Assembly (NCBI GenBank): GCA_015065085.1
Contig: SVQW01000006.1
Coordinates: 1-64,000 of the forward strand
Direction of reading: 5' to 3'
DNA: 64,000 nt
DNA from: Oscillospiraceae bacterium
GTDB lineage: Bacteria; Bacillota; Clostridia; Oscillospirales; SIG627
The notes beneath the pieces were generated by a model. The model was given only the letters and a program-made list of their open reading frames with translations, was not told the DNA's origin and made no database searches. This document shows positions 24,677 to 35,086 of the stretch, one piece after another (the stretch's first letter is position 1; every line of letters begins with the position of its first letter). The position numbers and the translations under genes are program-made.

Positions 24677-27600
24677 TTATTCTATTGTTACAAATACGCC
24701 CTGACCGTTTTCGAGAGTCATGCTGAACACACCGTCAGTTGCGGTAAGTGCAACAGGCTCGCCCTTAACATAAGCGGTTGCGGTGGTGTAACCGTTAAGA
24801 GTGAAGGTGAAGTCAGCGGTTTTGTTCCAGGTAGGATCGTTCATGTTAACAACGGTAAATGCCTTGCCGTTTGTGCCATCCTTCTTTTCGAAGCAGCCTA
24901 CAAGCAGAGGACTTGTGGACTGAACGTTGATTGCGGGGAATTCAATTGCGCCGGACATTTCCAGATAAGGAGTCTTTTCGGTGCAGTTGAGGTTGAATGC
25001 GCCCAGATTCTTGTACTGGCAGTAAACATCGGAAAGCTTCTTAACTTCCATGATGGTAGGCTGTGCGGCATAGTAGATATGAGTGGGAGTACCGTCTCTG
25101 TTAACCATACCGTATTCCTTGTAGCCCATACCGTCTACCCAATAATGCCAGTATACAAAGCCCTTACAACCGAAGGACAGCATGGAATATACCTGCCAAC
25201 GGAAATCTGCTTCGGAAGGCTCACGCTTGGAAGCATTCCAGCCTACTGCCTGGATGTATGCCACAAAGTCCTTATTGTAGTCACGTGCCGCACGTGCGAA
25301 GATGTTGATGCTTTCAATATACTCAACATATGTGGGCTTGTTCTTATCGGAGTTGAGAGGATAAATATCAACAGACATTATCTTTGCATCGGAAAGGCTT
25401 GCCCAGGTAGCTACATGCTTGTAGTAAAGGTCGGGGTCGCCGTCGAAATATTCGATAGCTGCCGCACCTGCGCCCATCTTGAGCTGAGCTGCATTTGCGT
25501 ACATAGGAAGCAGGTTTACATGGGGATGACGTCCGGTCTTTTCAAGGTAACCGTTCGCGATTTCAGCAAGAGCAGGCATTCTGTCTGTGCCGGGCTCGTC
25601 TTCAACATATGTACCGGTGTAGCTGGGGTGGAGGTAGTATTCCGCGTCGCTGGAGTAGTCGCTGAGAATAGCCTTATCATCAAGGTAAACTTCGATACCG
25701 TTTGCATCTGCGAAGTTGAGTATCTTGTTACGTACATCACCGCTTGAGTTGGAGGGAGTTACAACCAACCAGTCAAGACCCAGCTCTGCAACATATCTCA
25801 GATATTCGTCATCAACCTGATTGGGGTCGAAGTTAGCCTTTGTACCAACCTTAATACGGTCGCGCTTGAAGTAATCGGGAGAGTAAGCAGTGCTGATGTT
25901 AACACCCAGCATAGCCTTGATGAGACGTGTCATAACAGTTGCGGTTTCGCCTCTGGTGAGAAGTCCGGCAGGGTCAAAGGTATTGCCGGGCTTACCGTTT
26001 ATAATACCATATGCACGTGCATTTTCAACAGCCGCCTTTTCAGCATCGGTAAGAGCCGCGGTATCTGCAAATGCGGGGTAGGTGTTCTTAATCATGCTGT
26101 AATCGCAATCATTGAGATAGTTGTTGATGAACTTAGCCATCTCAAGACGGGTGATGGAGTCCTCGGGACGGAATGCCGCCGCGTCGGTTACATCTGCATA
26201 GCCCTTTTCGATGGACCACTTGATGTAGGGGTCGTAGTACATACCTGTTGTGGTGCCGTCAGCTCCGCAAAGTCTGCCGAGTACGGTTACGAACATACCA
26301 CGGGTCATGGAGTCATCGGGGCTGAATTCTGTTTCACTGGTTCCGCCGAACAGCTTGCGCGCGGAGGTGTAATCGATATAATCCTTTGCCCAGTGGTTGG
26401 GAGTATCTACATATTCCTTGCCGCTGGTACCCAGGTAGTATTCTGCAGCATGATTGGGAGAGAAGGTGATAAAGCCCTTGCCGTTTACATCCGAAAGAGT
26501 AACTATCTTCTCGGTTCCGTCTGCATCCTTGTACATTACAACATTACCGGTTGCAGTAGAATCTTTTACAAGGTAGTCTTCTTTGACGTAGCCTTCGGAA
26601 AGAGTTCCGCCGGGTACATAAGATACCTGTGATTTTTCACGGAAGGTGCTCATGCTGTCATAGTCTGCGGCAACCTGAACGGAAGCAAGGTAATCTCTTG
26701 CCGCCTGTTCGCTTTCAAAGAAGCCGATAGCCGCGATGTACATACCGCACTCGGTAGTACTGGGGTTAACGGGGTCAAAACGCATAGTTTCAATAAGGCC
26801 GTTCCATGCTCCCTCAGTCTTTTCAATAATACGGGCATCAAGAACAACATCATGCCACTTGCCGTCGTTTATGGTAGAGAACAGGAAGTCCGCCTTGGAG
26901 GTAAAATCGGGATATTCGCTGTTGGTCCAGAACAAAGCCGCGCCCTGATTCTTTGCAACAGATCTGTACTTAAGAGCGAAGTAAGGATACTTCATAGCAT
27001 GGAACTTTTTGTCGCCGGTCTTAACGGTCATCATGACGTCAGTACTGGTAGCCTGAACAAAGTACATGCCTGCTTCGAGGTGGGAAGCGCCTCCGCTTAC
27101 AAACCACGCTTGGCGGTCTTCTTCATTTGCAAAGTTCCAGTAAGCATCAACATCTTTAGCATTTTTGAGCGAATCTTCGGGCACGCCTACACCTTCTTCG
27201 AGCCACGCCTGTGCTTCTTCAGCGGTTTTAAAGAAGCCCATGCGTGAAATTTCTATAGTAGTATTTTCGTTACTTGCGTTGATGGGGTCAAGACGTATGC
27301 TGTTAATGGTGCCTGCCCAGGTATCAGCATATTTTTCTTTTTCGCGCAGGTCGATGATGGTAATTCCCCATTCGCCGTCTTTATTGGCAACACCGAAAAG
27401 TGCATCGGCATCCGAGGTAAACTTGGGGAATGTTTCATTGGTCCAGAAAATAGCTGCCTGATTGCTGTCAGCCTTTATCCTTGCCTTCATACCGAAGAAA
27501 GGATATTCAGCGGCGCTGAAGGGCTCTGCAATGGTGGTATTGATACGTACGTCACCGGAGGTGGACTGAATGAAAAATGTACCTTCTTCGCCGACGGAGC

Positions 27601-28273
27601 TCTTACCACCGTTGGTAGTCCACATAGCCTGTGTGGTAGAGTTTGTCATATCAAATGTAATTGCCTTGACATTTGCAAGGTCAACATTACCGATATCCGG
27701 CACAACAATTTCTTCTTTTACCGGCTCTGCGTTAGCACCCTTTTCAAGGTATGCGGTTGCATCAGCTTCACTCTTAAAGAAGCCCATACGGGAAATAATA
27801 ACAGTAGTATCCGTATCGCTTCCGTTGATCGGGTCTAAACGGAGAGAGGTGATATTTTCTGCCCAGCTTCCGTCATACTTTTCGACCTCACGAAGGTCAA
27901 CAACGGTAATTGCCCAGGTTTCATCGATTATAAGGTCGAACAAAGCGTCAGCCTTATCGGTAAATCCGGGGTATGTAGTATTTGTCCAGAAGAGAGCCAT
28001 CTGGGGCTTGGTTGCCTTTGCCTTGTACTTCATACCAAAGTACGGATATTCAGCAGCGGCAAATTCCTTGTCTGCGAGTGTGGTCTTAATCTGCATGTCA
28101 TTGTTGGTGGACTGCAGAAGATATGCTCCGCCGTCGGTAACGGCATAGCAACCGCCGGTAGACCACATGGCATTGTCTGCGGTAGTCATATCCCAGACAA
28201 TTCCGTCGTCTGCAAAAGCGGTCATGGTGAAAGCAACCAAAACGATTGCCAACATCAAAAATAACTTTTTCAT
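24677..28273 (-). CDS. Secreted SLH-anchored protein with three beta-sandwich modules and a C-terminal barrel domain
   Basis: This 1198-residue protein has a signal peptide (residues 1-22, LMLAIVLVAFTMTAFA). Three repeated modules lie at about 23-180, 195-360 and 370-530; each has W/Y-P-Y-F-G-M/A-L-K-Y and ends GFFKSEADA-like. A linker and three SLH repeats (about 626-786; HWAKDYIDY, PDDSMTRGM, DPAGLLTRGETA) follow, which in other bacteria bind pyruvylated wall polymer. The last 400 residues (about 795-1198) are a full copy of the barrel domain found in the three cytoplasmic paralogues, with GTYVEDEPGTD, NLLPMYANAAQLK, VDIYPLN and LGAFNLN. SLH in the middle rather than at an end is unusual. 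It likely acts on polysaccharide at the cell surface; the activity is unknown. Confidence 0.88.
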   Translation of the reverse strand: MKKLFLMLAIVLVAFTMTAFADDGIVWDMTTADNAMWSTGGCYAVTDGGAYLLQSTNNDMQIKTTLADKEFAAAEYPYFGMKYKAKATKPQMALFWTNTTYPGFTDKADALFDLIIDETWAITVVDLREVEKYDGSWAENITSLRLDPINGSDTDTTVIISRMGFFKSEADATAYLEKGANAEPVKEEIVVPDIGNVDLANVKAITFDMTNSTTQAMWTTNGGKSSVGEEGTFFIQSTSGDVRINTTIAEPFSAAEYPFFGMKARIKADSNQAAIFWTNETFPKFTSDADALFGVANKDGEWGITIIDLREKEKYADTWAGTINSIRLDPINASNENTTIEISRMGFFKTAEEAQAWLEEGVGVPEDSLKNAKDVDAYWNFANEEDRQAWFVSGGASHLEAGMYFVQATSTDVMMTVKTGDKKFHAMKYPYFALKYRSVAKNQGAALFWTNSEYPDFTSKADFLFSTINDGKWHDVVLDARIIEKTEGAWNGLIETMRFDPVNPSTTECGMYIAAIGFFESEQAARDYLASVQVAADYDSMSTFREKSQVSYVPGGTLSEGYVKEDYLVKDSTATGNVVMYKDADGTEKIVTLSDVNGKGFITFSPNHAAEYYLGTSGKEYVDTPNHWAKDYIDYTSARKLFGGTSETEFSPDDSMTRGMFVTVLGRLCGADGTTTGMYYDPYIKWSIEKGYADVTDAAAFRPEDSITRLEMAKFINNYLNDCDYSMIKNTYPAFADTAALTDAEKAAVENARAYGIINGKPGNTFDPAGLLTRGETATVMTRLIKAMLGVNISTAYSPDYFKRDRIKVGTKANFDPNQVDDEYLRYVAELGLDWLVVTPSNSSGDVRNKILNFADANGIEVYLDDKAILSDYSSDAEYYLHPSYTGTYVEDEPGTDRMPALAEIANGYLEKTGRHPHVNLLPMYANAAQLKMGAGAAAIEYFDGDPDLYYKHVATWASLSDAKIMSVDIYPLNSDKNKPTYVEYIESINIFARAARDYNKDFVAYIQAVGWNASKREPSEADFRWQVYSMLSFGCKGFVYWHYWVDGMGYKEYGMVNRDGTPTHIYYAAQPTIMEVKKLSDVYCQYKNLGAFNLNCTEKTPYLEMSGAIEFPAINVQSTSPLLVGCFEKKDGTNGKAFTVVNMNDPTWNKTADFTFTLNGYTTATAYVKGEPVALTATDGVFSMTLENGQGVFVTIE

Positions 28274-28307
28274 ATTCTCCTCCTTAAGAGTATAATTTGG
28301 TATCTAC

Positions 28308-28335
28308 ATTATACACAATTTTTTAAAAAAGTCAA
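28308..28335 (-). promoter_or_regulatory. Promoter of the SLH/barrel protein gene
   Basis: On the minus strand TTGACT (28330-28335) and TATAAT (28308-28313) have a 16-base spacer. It is nearly identical to the promoter at 21800-21827 from about ten bases before the -35 box to five after the -10 box. Confidence 0.75.
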
Positions 28336-28461
28336 TATACCAGTTTATGTATACTACCATACATTAAAATATATGGCGGTCGTACAGACGTTCGCAGACG
28401 GTGTGCCGCACAGCGCACCGAATACGGCATATAATGTTGACTAAGGAGGTTATATATAATA

Positions 28462-29256
28462 ATGAACAATATTGTTTTAACAGCACTTGTGGCAACCTGC
28501 GGGACATGGTTTGTTACAGCGCTGGGCGCGGCAACCGTTATTTTCTGCAAAAAACCGCGTTACGGGCTTATGAATTTAATGCTGGGCTTTGCTTCCGGTG
28601 TAATGATAGCCGCATCCTTCTGGTCACTGTTACAGCCCGCCATTGAGCTTGCACGCAGGTCGGGAGAAATCCCGCCCTATCTTGTGGCGGCATCGGGATT
28701 TGTGTGCGGTGCGGTATTTATGTGGATTTCCGACAAAACCGTCACCTTCGCCGCCAAGCGAGCAAATGCGCAGCCCTCGGAGGGGTTCAACCGCATAGTA
28801 ATGCTCATTCTTTCCATAACTTTACATAACATTCCGGAAGGTCTTGCGGTGGGTGTGGCATTCGGTGCTTTGCAAAGCGGTACATACACAACAGAAGAGC
28901 TAATGGGTGCAATAAGCGTTGCGGTAGGCATAGGGCTTCAGAACTTTCCGGAGGGTGCGGCGGTTTCGCTCCCGTTACGCAGAGAGGGCTACTCGCGGCG
29001 CAAATGTTTCTTCATGGGGCAGGCATCCGGTATGGTGGAGCCATTCGCGGGTGTTACGGGTGCTCTTCTTGTGGTGCACATGCAGGCAATTCTGCCTTTT
29101 GCTCTTTCCTTTGCGGCAGGTGCCATGATATTGGTGGCAGTTCATGAATTGATTCCCGAGTGTCAGAAAAACCGCAAAGCGCACCCGTATTTTGCCACTA
29201 TGGGCATAGTAAGCGGTTTTACGGTGATGATGGTACTGGATGTAATGCTGGGATGA
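28462..29256 (+). CDS. ZIP-family divalent metal transporter
   Basis: ZIP transporters import zinc, iron or manganese. The 264-residue protein has about eight membrane helices. Its binuclear metal site is visible as LHNIPEGLAVGVAFG in helix 4 (about 114-128) and LQNFPEGAAVSLPL in helix 5 (about 157-170). Helix 5 has Gln-Asn in place of the usual His-Asn, as seen in some prokaryotic members. The AAGGAGG site at 28443-28449 sits 13 bases before the ATG. It appears monocistronic, and its physiological metal cannot be told from sequence. Confidence 0.9.
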   Translation: MNNIVLTALVATCGTWFVTALGAATVIFCKKPRYGLMNLMLGFASGVMIAASFWSLLQPAIELARRSGEIPPYLVAASGFVCGAVFMWISDKTVTFAAKRANAQPSEGFNRIVMLILSITLHNIPEGLAVGVAFGALQSGTYTTEELMGAISVAVGIGLQNFPEGAAVSLPLRREGYSRRKCFFMGQASGMVEPFAGVTGALLVVHMQAILPFALSFAAGAMILVAVHELIPECQKNRKAHPYFATMGIVSGFTVMMVLDVMLG

Positions 29257-29318
29257 TTTAAAAATTCGTTCGATTTAAGTTTTTCATAATAAACATTAAT
29301 AAAATGTTCAAGAATAGT

Positions 29319-29327
29319 TGGTATAAT
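29319..29327 (+). promoter_or_regulatory. Extended -10 promoter of htpG
   Basis: TGGTATAAT (TG at 29319-29320, TATAAT at 29322-29327) fits an extended -10 element. No good -35 box lies 17 bases upstream. No CIRCE operator was seen. Confidence 0.5.
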
Positions 29328-29384
29328 ATAGTATTAATGCTATTATTATATTACTATATCTTTTGAACAGAAAGGAAGCTTGAA

Positions 29385-31232
29385 ATGGACAACAAATTTG
29401 AAAAAGGCGGAATTTCGGTACAAACCGAACATATATTTCCCATAATCAAAAGATGGCTTTATTCCGACAAGGAAATTTTTCTGCGTGAGCTGGTTTCCAA
29501 TGCCAGTGACGCAATTACAAAATACCGCAGACTGGTTTCTCTCAATGAGGCAACAGACGACGGTGCTTCCCCTCGCATAGATGTTATCATCGACAAAGAT
29601 AACAAAACCCTTACCGTTAAGGACAACGGTATCGGTATGTCCTCGGATGAAATCAAAAAGTACATCAACCAGATAGCTCTTTCGGGCGCACTTGAATTCA
29701 TACAGAAATATGACGACGAAAAGAACGAGTCCGGCATCATCGGTCACTTCGGTCTGGGCTTTTATTCCGCTTTCATGGTGGCCGACACTGTGGATATAAA
29801 GACAAAATCCTTTGTGGAATCCGAAAAAGCGGCATTCTGGACCTGCAACGAAGCAGGTGAGTTCAGCATGGGAGAAGGCGATAAGGCCGAACGCGGTACA
29901 GAGGTTATCCTGCATGTAAATGACGACGAAAAGGATTTTCTCGACACTGCAAAATTGCGCTCCATTCTGGACAAATACTGCTCCTTTATGCCCATTGAAA
30001 TCTATTTCACAGAGGTTGGCAAAGAGCCCGAAAAGAACGAGGACGGAACCGAAAAGCCCCTCTCCCCCATCAACGACACACAACCTCTTTGGCAAAAATC
30101 TCCCTCGGAATGCAAGGATGAGGACTACAAGGATTTTTACAAAAAGCTGTTCAATGACTACCGCGAACCGCTGTTCCAGGTGCACATAAACGCAGATTAT
30201 CCCCTCAACTTCAAGGGTATAATCTACTTCCCCCGTCTTATGCACGAGTATGAAAACTTAGAGGGGCAGATAAAGCTTTACTATAACCAGGTATTCGTTG
30301 CGGACAATATAAAGGAAGTAATTCCCGAGTATCTCATGATGCTCAAGGGTGTTCTGGACTGTCCCGAGTTGCCTCTCAACGTTTCCAGAAGCTACCTGCA
30401 GAATAACGGATATGTCTCCAAAATATCCGCTCACATCATAAAGAAAATTGCCGACAAGCTAAACTCCCTGTTCAACACGGAGCGCGAGAACTATGAAAGC
30501 TTCTGGGATGACATAAAGCCCTTTATTGAATACGGCTGTATGCGTGACAAAAAATTCTTCGACCGCGTAAAGGACATTATCCTTTTCAAGACCACCGATG
30601 GCAAATATGTTACACGTGCGGAGTATGCCGAAGGCAAAATCAAAGACAAAATCTATTATGCTACCGACGCTGTTCAGCAGAACAGATATATCGAGCTTCT
30701 CAAGAGTCAGGACATTACCGTTGTTATGCTCAATGCCATGATAGACCAGCAGTTTATTTCTTTCCTGGAAAAGGAAGCGGAAATGAAGTTCGTGCGTGTT
30801 GACTCCGACATGGACGACGCTCTCAAGAGCGAAAACGACGTTACCGAAAACGAAATTCTGAAGGATTTCTTCAAAGAAGCTCTTGATAAAAAGGATATGG
30901 AAGTCAAGTGCGAAATGCTCAAGGATGAAAATATCCCTGCGGTAATTCTGCTTTCAGAACAGCAAAGACGTTTTGCGGATATGATGAAGATGTATTCCAG
31001 AAACGACATCGGCATGCCTCCCATGCCAACCGATGAAAAGCTTGTCATCAACATGGCAAGCTCGCTTATAAAGAAAGTTGAGAGCATGATTGCCTCTGCC
31101 GACGGCAAGGAAAAGGCGGCTAAAATAGCAAAGCAGATATACATGCTTGCCGTAATATCCCAGCGCTCGCTGACAGTTGAGGAAATGAACGACTTCATCA
31201 GCAGCTCTCAGGATATACTTCTCAATTCATGA
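29385..31232 (+). CDS. htpG: Molecular chaperone HtpG (Hsp90)
   Basis: HtpG is the bacterial Hsp90, an ATP-dependent cytoplasmic chaperone. The 615-residue protein has normal length. The N-terminal GHKL ATPase domain shows RELVSNASDAI, VKDNGIGM and HFGLGFYSAFM. The middle domain contains LPLNVSRSYLQ, with the arginine that contacts ATP, and the C-terminal dimerisation domain is complete. An AAAGGA site precedes the ATG. Its TGA stop overlaps the ATG of mnmE (ATGA), so the two are likely coexpressed, an uncommon pairing. Confidence 0.97.
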   Translation: MDNKFEKGGISVQTEHIFPIIKRWLYSDKEIFLRELVSNASDAITKYRRLVSLNEATDDGASPRIDVIIDKDNKTLTVKDNGIGMSSDEIKKYINQIALSGALEFIQKYDDEKNESGIIGHFGLGFYSAFMVADTVDIKTKSFVESEKAAFWTCNEAGEFSMGEGDKAERGTEVILHVNDDEKDFLDTAKLRSILDKYCSFMPIEIYFTEVGKEPEKNEDGTEKPLSPINDTQPLWQKSPSECKDEDYKDFYKKLFNDYREPLFQVHINADYPLNFKGIIYFPRLMHEYENLEGQIKLYYNQVFVADNIKEVIPEYLMMLKGVLDCPELPLNVSRSYLQNNGYVSKISAHIIKKIADKLNSLFNTERENYESFWDDIKPFIEYGCMRDKKFFDRVKDIILFKTTDGKYVTRAEYAEGKIKDKIYYATDAVQQNRYIELLKSQDITVVMLNAMIDQQFISFLEKEAEMKFVRVDSDMDDALKSENDVTENEILKDFFKEALDKKDMEVKCEMLKDENIPAVILLSEQQRRFADMMKMYSRNDIGMPPMPTDEKLVINMASSLIKKVESMIASADGKEKAAKIAKQIYMLAVISQRSLTVEEMNDFISSSQDILLNS

Positions 31233-32587
31233 GTACCGTCGCCGCAATATCCACCCCCTACGGAAAGGGCGGTGTAGCCGTTATACGCATTTCGGGCGAG
31301 GATGCTTTCGGTGTGGCTGACAGATGCTTCAAGCCGAATTACAGACAGTCCGTTATGGATTTTCCCTCCCGTCATGCGGTGTACGGCGGTGTAATAAAGG
31401 ACGGCGTTGTTATCGATCACGGCGTACTTACACGCTTTTCCTCACCCAATTCATTTACAGGTGAGGACATGGTGGAAATATCCTGCCACGGCGGTGTACA
31501 GATAACTGCAATGGTGCTGGAGGCGGCGCTGTGCTCAGGCGCCGTCATGGCACAGGCGGGCGAATTTACCAAACGCGCCTTTTTGAACGGTAAACTTACT
31601 CTTACGCAAGCGGAAGCCGTTGCGGAGCTTCTTGATGCAGGCAGTGAGGCGGCGGCGCTTCTTTCTCACAGCCAGCTTTCGGGAAAGCTCAGCAAAAAGC
31701 TGGATGAAATACACGACAATCTGGTGCGCGTGGTATCCACTCTCTATGCCTCCATCGACTACCCCGAGGAGGACCTTGAGGATATGGACGACTGTCAGCT
31801 TGAAAAAGAAGTAACCGAAATTCTCCGACTGACGGATATTCTCAAGGCCTCTTACAAAACGGGAAAAGCCGTTACGGGCGGTGTGGATACTGCAATTGTG
31901 GGAAAACCCAATGCAGGAAAGTCCTCATTGTTCAACGCACTTGCAGGTGAAAGCAGAGCCATTGTCACCGATATTCCCGGTACTACACGCGATGTTATCG
32001 ATATTCGTGTAAACGTGGGAAACATACTTCTCAATCTGCACGACACTGCAGGAATACGTGACAATACTGACGACGCGGTGGAAAAAATCGGTGTGGGGCT
32101 GTCCTTGGAGCTTATGGAAAAGAGTGAGCTTATACTGGCGGTTTTCGACGGTTCAAAGCCACTGAGTGAGGACGACCTATACATTATTGATTCACTCAAA
32201 AACTCAAGCAAGCAGGTTATTGCCGTTATAAACAAAAATGACACCGATACATTTTCGGTGCCGGACATTCCATTTGACAATGTGTGTATCAGTGCCAAAA
32301 GCAGCGACGGTCTGAATGAGCTTTACGAAAAAATAACCCTGCTTTATGACAGTCAGCGCATCAACCCCTCCGACGGCGGTCTTATAACCAATGCCCGTCA
32401 GTATGCCGACATCTGCAAGACCCGCGAAAAGGTTGCGGATGCTCTTGACAATCTTAAAAACGGCATGAAGGATATGTGCGGAATGCTACTTGAAAGTGCG
32501 CTTGCAGAGCTTGGCGAGCTGGATGGCAGAAGCGTCAGCCGTGAAATAGTAGACAGCATTTTTTCACGCTTCTGCGTGGGAAAATAG
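31229..32587 (+). CDS. mnmE: tRNA modification GTPase MnmE
   Basis: MnmE with MnmG installs the carboxymethylaminomethyl group on the wobble uridine of certain tRNAs. The 452-residue protein has the N-terminal tetrahydrofolate-binding domain (TPYGKGGVAVIRISG). The G domain has GKPNAGKSS (225-233), DIPGTTRD (248-255), DTAG (272-275) and NKND. The last residues FCVGK carry the cysteine typical of the family. It overlaps htpG by four bases and is followed by mnmG after 33 bases, the classical mnmE-mnmG arrangement. Confidence 0.97.
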   Translation: MSTVAAISTPYGKGGVAVIRISGEDAFGVADRCFKPNYRQSVMDFPSRHAVYGGVIKDGVVIDHGVLTRFSSPNSFTGEDMVEISCHGGVQITAMVLEAALCSGAVMAQAGEFTKRAFLNGKLTLTQAEAVAELLDAGSEAAALLSHSQLSGKLSKKLDEIHDNLVRVVSTLYASIDYPEEDLEDMDDCQLEKEVTEILRLTDILKASYKTGKAVTGGVDTAIVGKPNAGKSSLFNALAGESRAIVTDIPGTTRDVIDIRVNVGNILLNLHDTAGIRDNTDDAVEKIGVGLSLELMEKSELILAVFDGSKPLSEDDLYIIDSLKNSSKQVIAVINKNDTDTFSVPDIPFDNVCISAKSSDGLNELYEKITLLYDSQRINPSDGGLITNARQYADICKTREKVADALDNLKNGMKDMCGMLLESALAELGELDGRSVSREIVDSIFSRFCVGK

Positions 32588-32620
32588 ACGTTATAAAATT
32601 TACCGATTACGGAGTAATTT

Positions 32621-34492
32621 ATGGAACTTAATTGCGATATAGCCGTTGTGGGCGGAGGGCATGCCGGTATCGAAGCTTCTCTTGCCGCGGCGAGAATGGG
32701 GCTTAAAACCATACTTTTCACGCTCAATCTGGACGCAGTGGGAAACATGCCCTGCAACCCTTCCATCGGCGGAACGGGAAAGGGACATCTTGTTTACGAA
32801 ATAGATGCCCTGGGCGGTCAGATGGGACGCACGGCAGATGAGGTTTGTCTGCAAAGCCGCATGCTCAATCTGGGAAAGGGCGTGGCGGTGCATTCACTGC
32901 GTATGCAGGCAGACCGCAGACGCTATCAGATTTTGATGAAAAAAACCATCGAAAACACACAAAACCTTTCGCTCATTCAAGCCGAGGTAACAGCCATCTC
33001 CAAAACAGAAAACGGATTTGACGTCACCACACGTTACGGTGCGGTTTTCAATGCGAAAGCTGTCATAATCTGTGCGGGAACATATCTGTGCGGACGTGTA
33101 ATTGTGGGAGATGTGTCTTTTTCGTCAGGCCCCGACAACATGCATCCCGCAAACTATCTCACCGACAGCCTTAAAGCGCTGGGCATAGATATTCTTCGCT
33201 TCAAAACGGGCACTCCCGCACGCATACACCGCGACACAATTGATTACTCGGTGCTTGAAGAACAGTGCGGAGACGAAAATCCATACAGCTTTTCCTATTA
33301 CACCGACCGGGAAGAATTCACCTCGCGAAATCAGAAAAAGTGCTATATTGCTTACACGAATGCCGAAACTCACAGAATAATAAAGGAAAACCTCCACCGC
33401 TCGCCTCTTTATTCGGGCAATATACGCGGTGTAGGACCGCGATACTGTCCCAGTATTGAGGATAAAGTAGTGAGATTTTCCGACAAGGAGCGCCATCAGC
33501 TGTTTTTAGAGCCAATGGGTGAGGATACAGCCGAAATATACGTCCAGGGGCTTAGCTCTTCTCTGCCCGAGGACGTACAGCGTGACCTTCTTCACTCCAT
33601 AAAAGGTCTTGAAAATGCACTTATAATGCGTACAGCTTACGCCATCGAATACGACTGTATCGACCCTACCCAGCTTAAGCCCACACTGGAATTCAAAAAT
33701 GTCCCGGGGCTTTACGGGGCAGGTCAGTTCAACGGCACATCGGGCTACGAGGAAGCCGCCGCACAGGGACTTGTGGCGGGCATCAATGCGGCACTTAAGC
33801 TTAAAGGTGGCGAGCCCATGATACTCACCCGCGATTCCTCTTACATCGGCACACTTATTGACGACCTTGTAACAAAGGGCACAAATGAGCCTTACCGCAT
33901 TATGACCTCACGCTGTGAATACCGTCTTGTGCTCCGTCAGGATAACGCCGACAGACGTCTTATGGGGTACGGCATGAAGGCAGGACTGCTGGGTGAAAAA
34001 TACATTGCGGACAAAACCGCACTGTTTGATGCCATTGACAGCGAAATAGCCCGTGCAGAAAAAGCGGTCATACCCCCCTCAGACACGGTGAACAGAATAC
34101 TTGCCGAGGCGGGCTCCTGTGAAATATCAACAGGTATGAAGCTTGCCGAGCTTTTACGGCGCCCCGAGCTTGATTACAGTATTCTTGCTCCTGCGGATGT
34201 CACGCGTCCCGACTACGGCAAGGACAGCGAACAGGTATTCCGACGCGCTCAGATAGAGCTGAAATATGCAGGCTACATCAAAAAGCAATATCTTGAAATT
34301 GAGTCCTTCAAAAAGCTGGAGCAAAAGCGACTGCCCGAAAATTTCGACTATTCCGCCATAAAGGGAATACGTCTGGAAGCGGCTCAGAAGCTTAACAAGA
34401 TTAAGCCCGAAAGCATCGGTCAGGCTTCACGTATTTCGGGCATATCACCTGCGGATATTTCGGTACTGCTGATATACTTCAATATGAAGTAA
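32621..34492 (+). CDS. mnmG: tRNA uridine-5-carboxymethylaminomethyl modification enzyme MnmG
   Basis: MnmG is the FAD-dependent partner of MnmE. The 623-residue protein starts with the dinucleotide-binding motif [11 protein letters not shown] (9-19). It contains [31 protein letters not shown] and TGTPARI. The C-terminal helical MnmE-binding domain ends in [13 protein letters not shown]. Length and order are normal. Its 3' end overlaps the 3' end of the convergent spoIIR gene by 14 bases, with no terminator space between them. Confidence 0.97.
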   Translation: MELNCDIAVVGGGHAGIEASLAAARMGLKTILFTLNLDAVGNMPCNPSIGGTGKGHLVYEIDALGGQMGRTADEVCLQSRMLNLGKGVAVHSLRMQADRRRYQILMKKTIENTQNLSLIQAEVTAISKTENGFDVTTRYGAVFNAKAVIICAGTYLCGRVIVGDVSFSSGPDNMHPANYLTDSLKALGIDILRFKTGTPARIHRDTIDYSVLEEQCGDENPYSFSYYTDREEFTSRNQKKCYIAYTNAETHRIIKENLHRSPLYSGNIRGVGPRYCPSIEDKVVRFSDKERHQLFLEPMGEDTAEIYVQGLSSSLPEDVQRDLLHSIKGLENALIMRTAYAIEYDCIDPTQLKPTLEFKNVPGLYGAGQFNGTSGYEEAAAQGLVAGINAALKLKGGEPMILTRDSSYIGTLIDDLVTKGTNEPYRIMTSRCEYRLVLRQDNADRRLMGYGMKAGLLGEKYIADKTALFDAIDSEIARAEKAVIPPSDTVNRILAEAGSCEISTGMKLAELLRRPELDYSILAPADVTRPDYGKDSEQVFRRAQIELKYAGYIKKQYLEIESFKKLEQKRLPENFDYSAIKGIRLEAAQKLNKIKPESIGQASRISGISPADISVLLIYFNMK

Positions 34493-35063
34493 GGCATTTT
34501 GCGATTTTACCCACAATATCCATAATTTTGAATTTAACCTTATACGTCATGGGCGCTTCGGTGTCCATGACAGTTATTTTTTGCTTTTCAACCGACGGCT
34601 TCAGACAATAGGTCGGGTATATTATGCACCACCAGTTCTTACCCTCCGCCTTGCCCAGATTCACTCTCAGCGAATGATATTTTCCCGCAGGAAGGTGTAC
34701 ACTGCCGTAATTTCTTGCGGGATAATATTCCTTATCGAAATCAATACTTACACCGTATTCTTTTTGTGCATTACGGGCAGTTTCAAGTATAATCGGTATA
34801 TTATTACGTATTATCTCACGGGCACTCTGTATATCGGTACAGTCTTTAAGTAAAATATTGCTGACTGCTATAATCTCGTCCCGGACCTTAAGCTTTAAAT
34901 CCTGGTCATAGTCGCTGTCGGAATTAGCCACAACGTGTATTCGTATAACATTATCGTATAATTCAAAGTCCTCACTTCCCGGCAGAAATGACGCAATGCC
35001 CAGTGCCGTCAAAAAGGATATAAGTATCATTAAGTATCTGTTTTTTGTTATGCAATGTATCAA
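34479..35063 (-). CDS. spoIIR: Stage II sporulation protein R (SpoIIR)
   Basis: In Bacillus SpoIIR is made in the forespore under sigma-F, secreted, and triggers processing of pro-sigma-E in the mother cell. The 194-residue protein has an N-terminal hydrophobic segment ([18 protein letters not shown]). [24 protein letters not shown] is typical (only the core quoted: HVVANSDS), as are [14 protein letters not shown] and [13 protein letters not shown] at 35063 is the start, with GAGGTG seven bases before it. No clear sigma-F promoter was found. It sits head-to-head with trkA and tail-to-tail with mnmG. Confidence 0.93.
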   Translation of the reverse strand: MIHCITKNRYLMILISFLTALGIASFLPGSEDFELYDNVIRIHVVANSDSDYDQDLKLKVRDEIIAVSNILLKDCTDIQSAREIIRNNIPIILETARNAQKEYGVSIDFDKEYYPARNYGSVHLPAGKYHSLRVNLGKAEGKNWWCIIYPTYCLKPSVEKQKITVMDTEAPMTYKVKFKIMDIVGKIAKCLTSY

Positions 35064-35086
35064 TTCAATTCACCTCAAAATAATTA

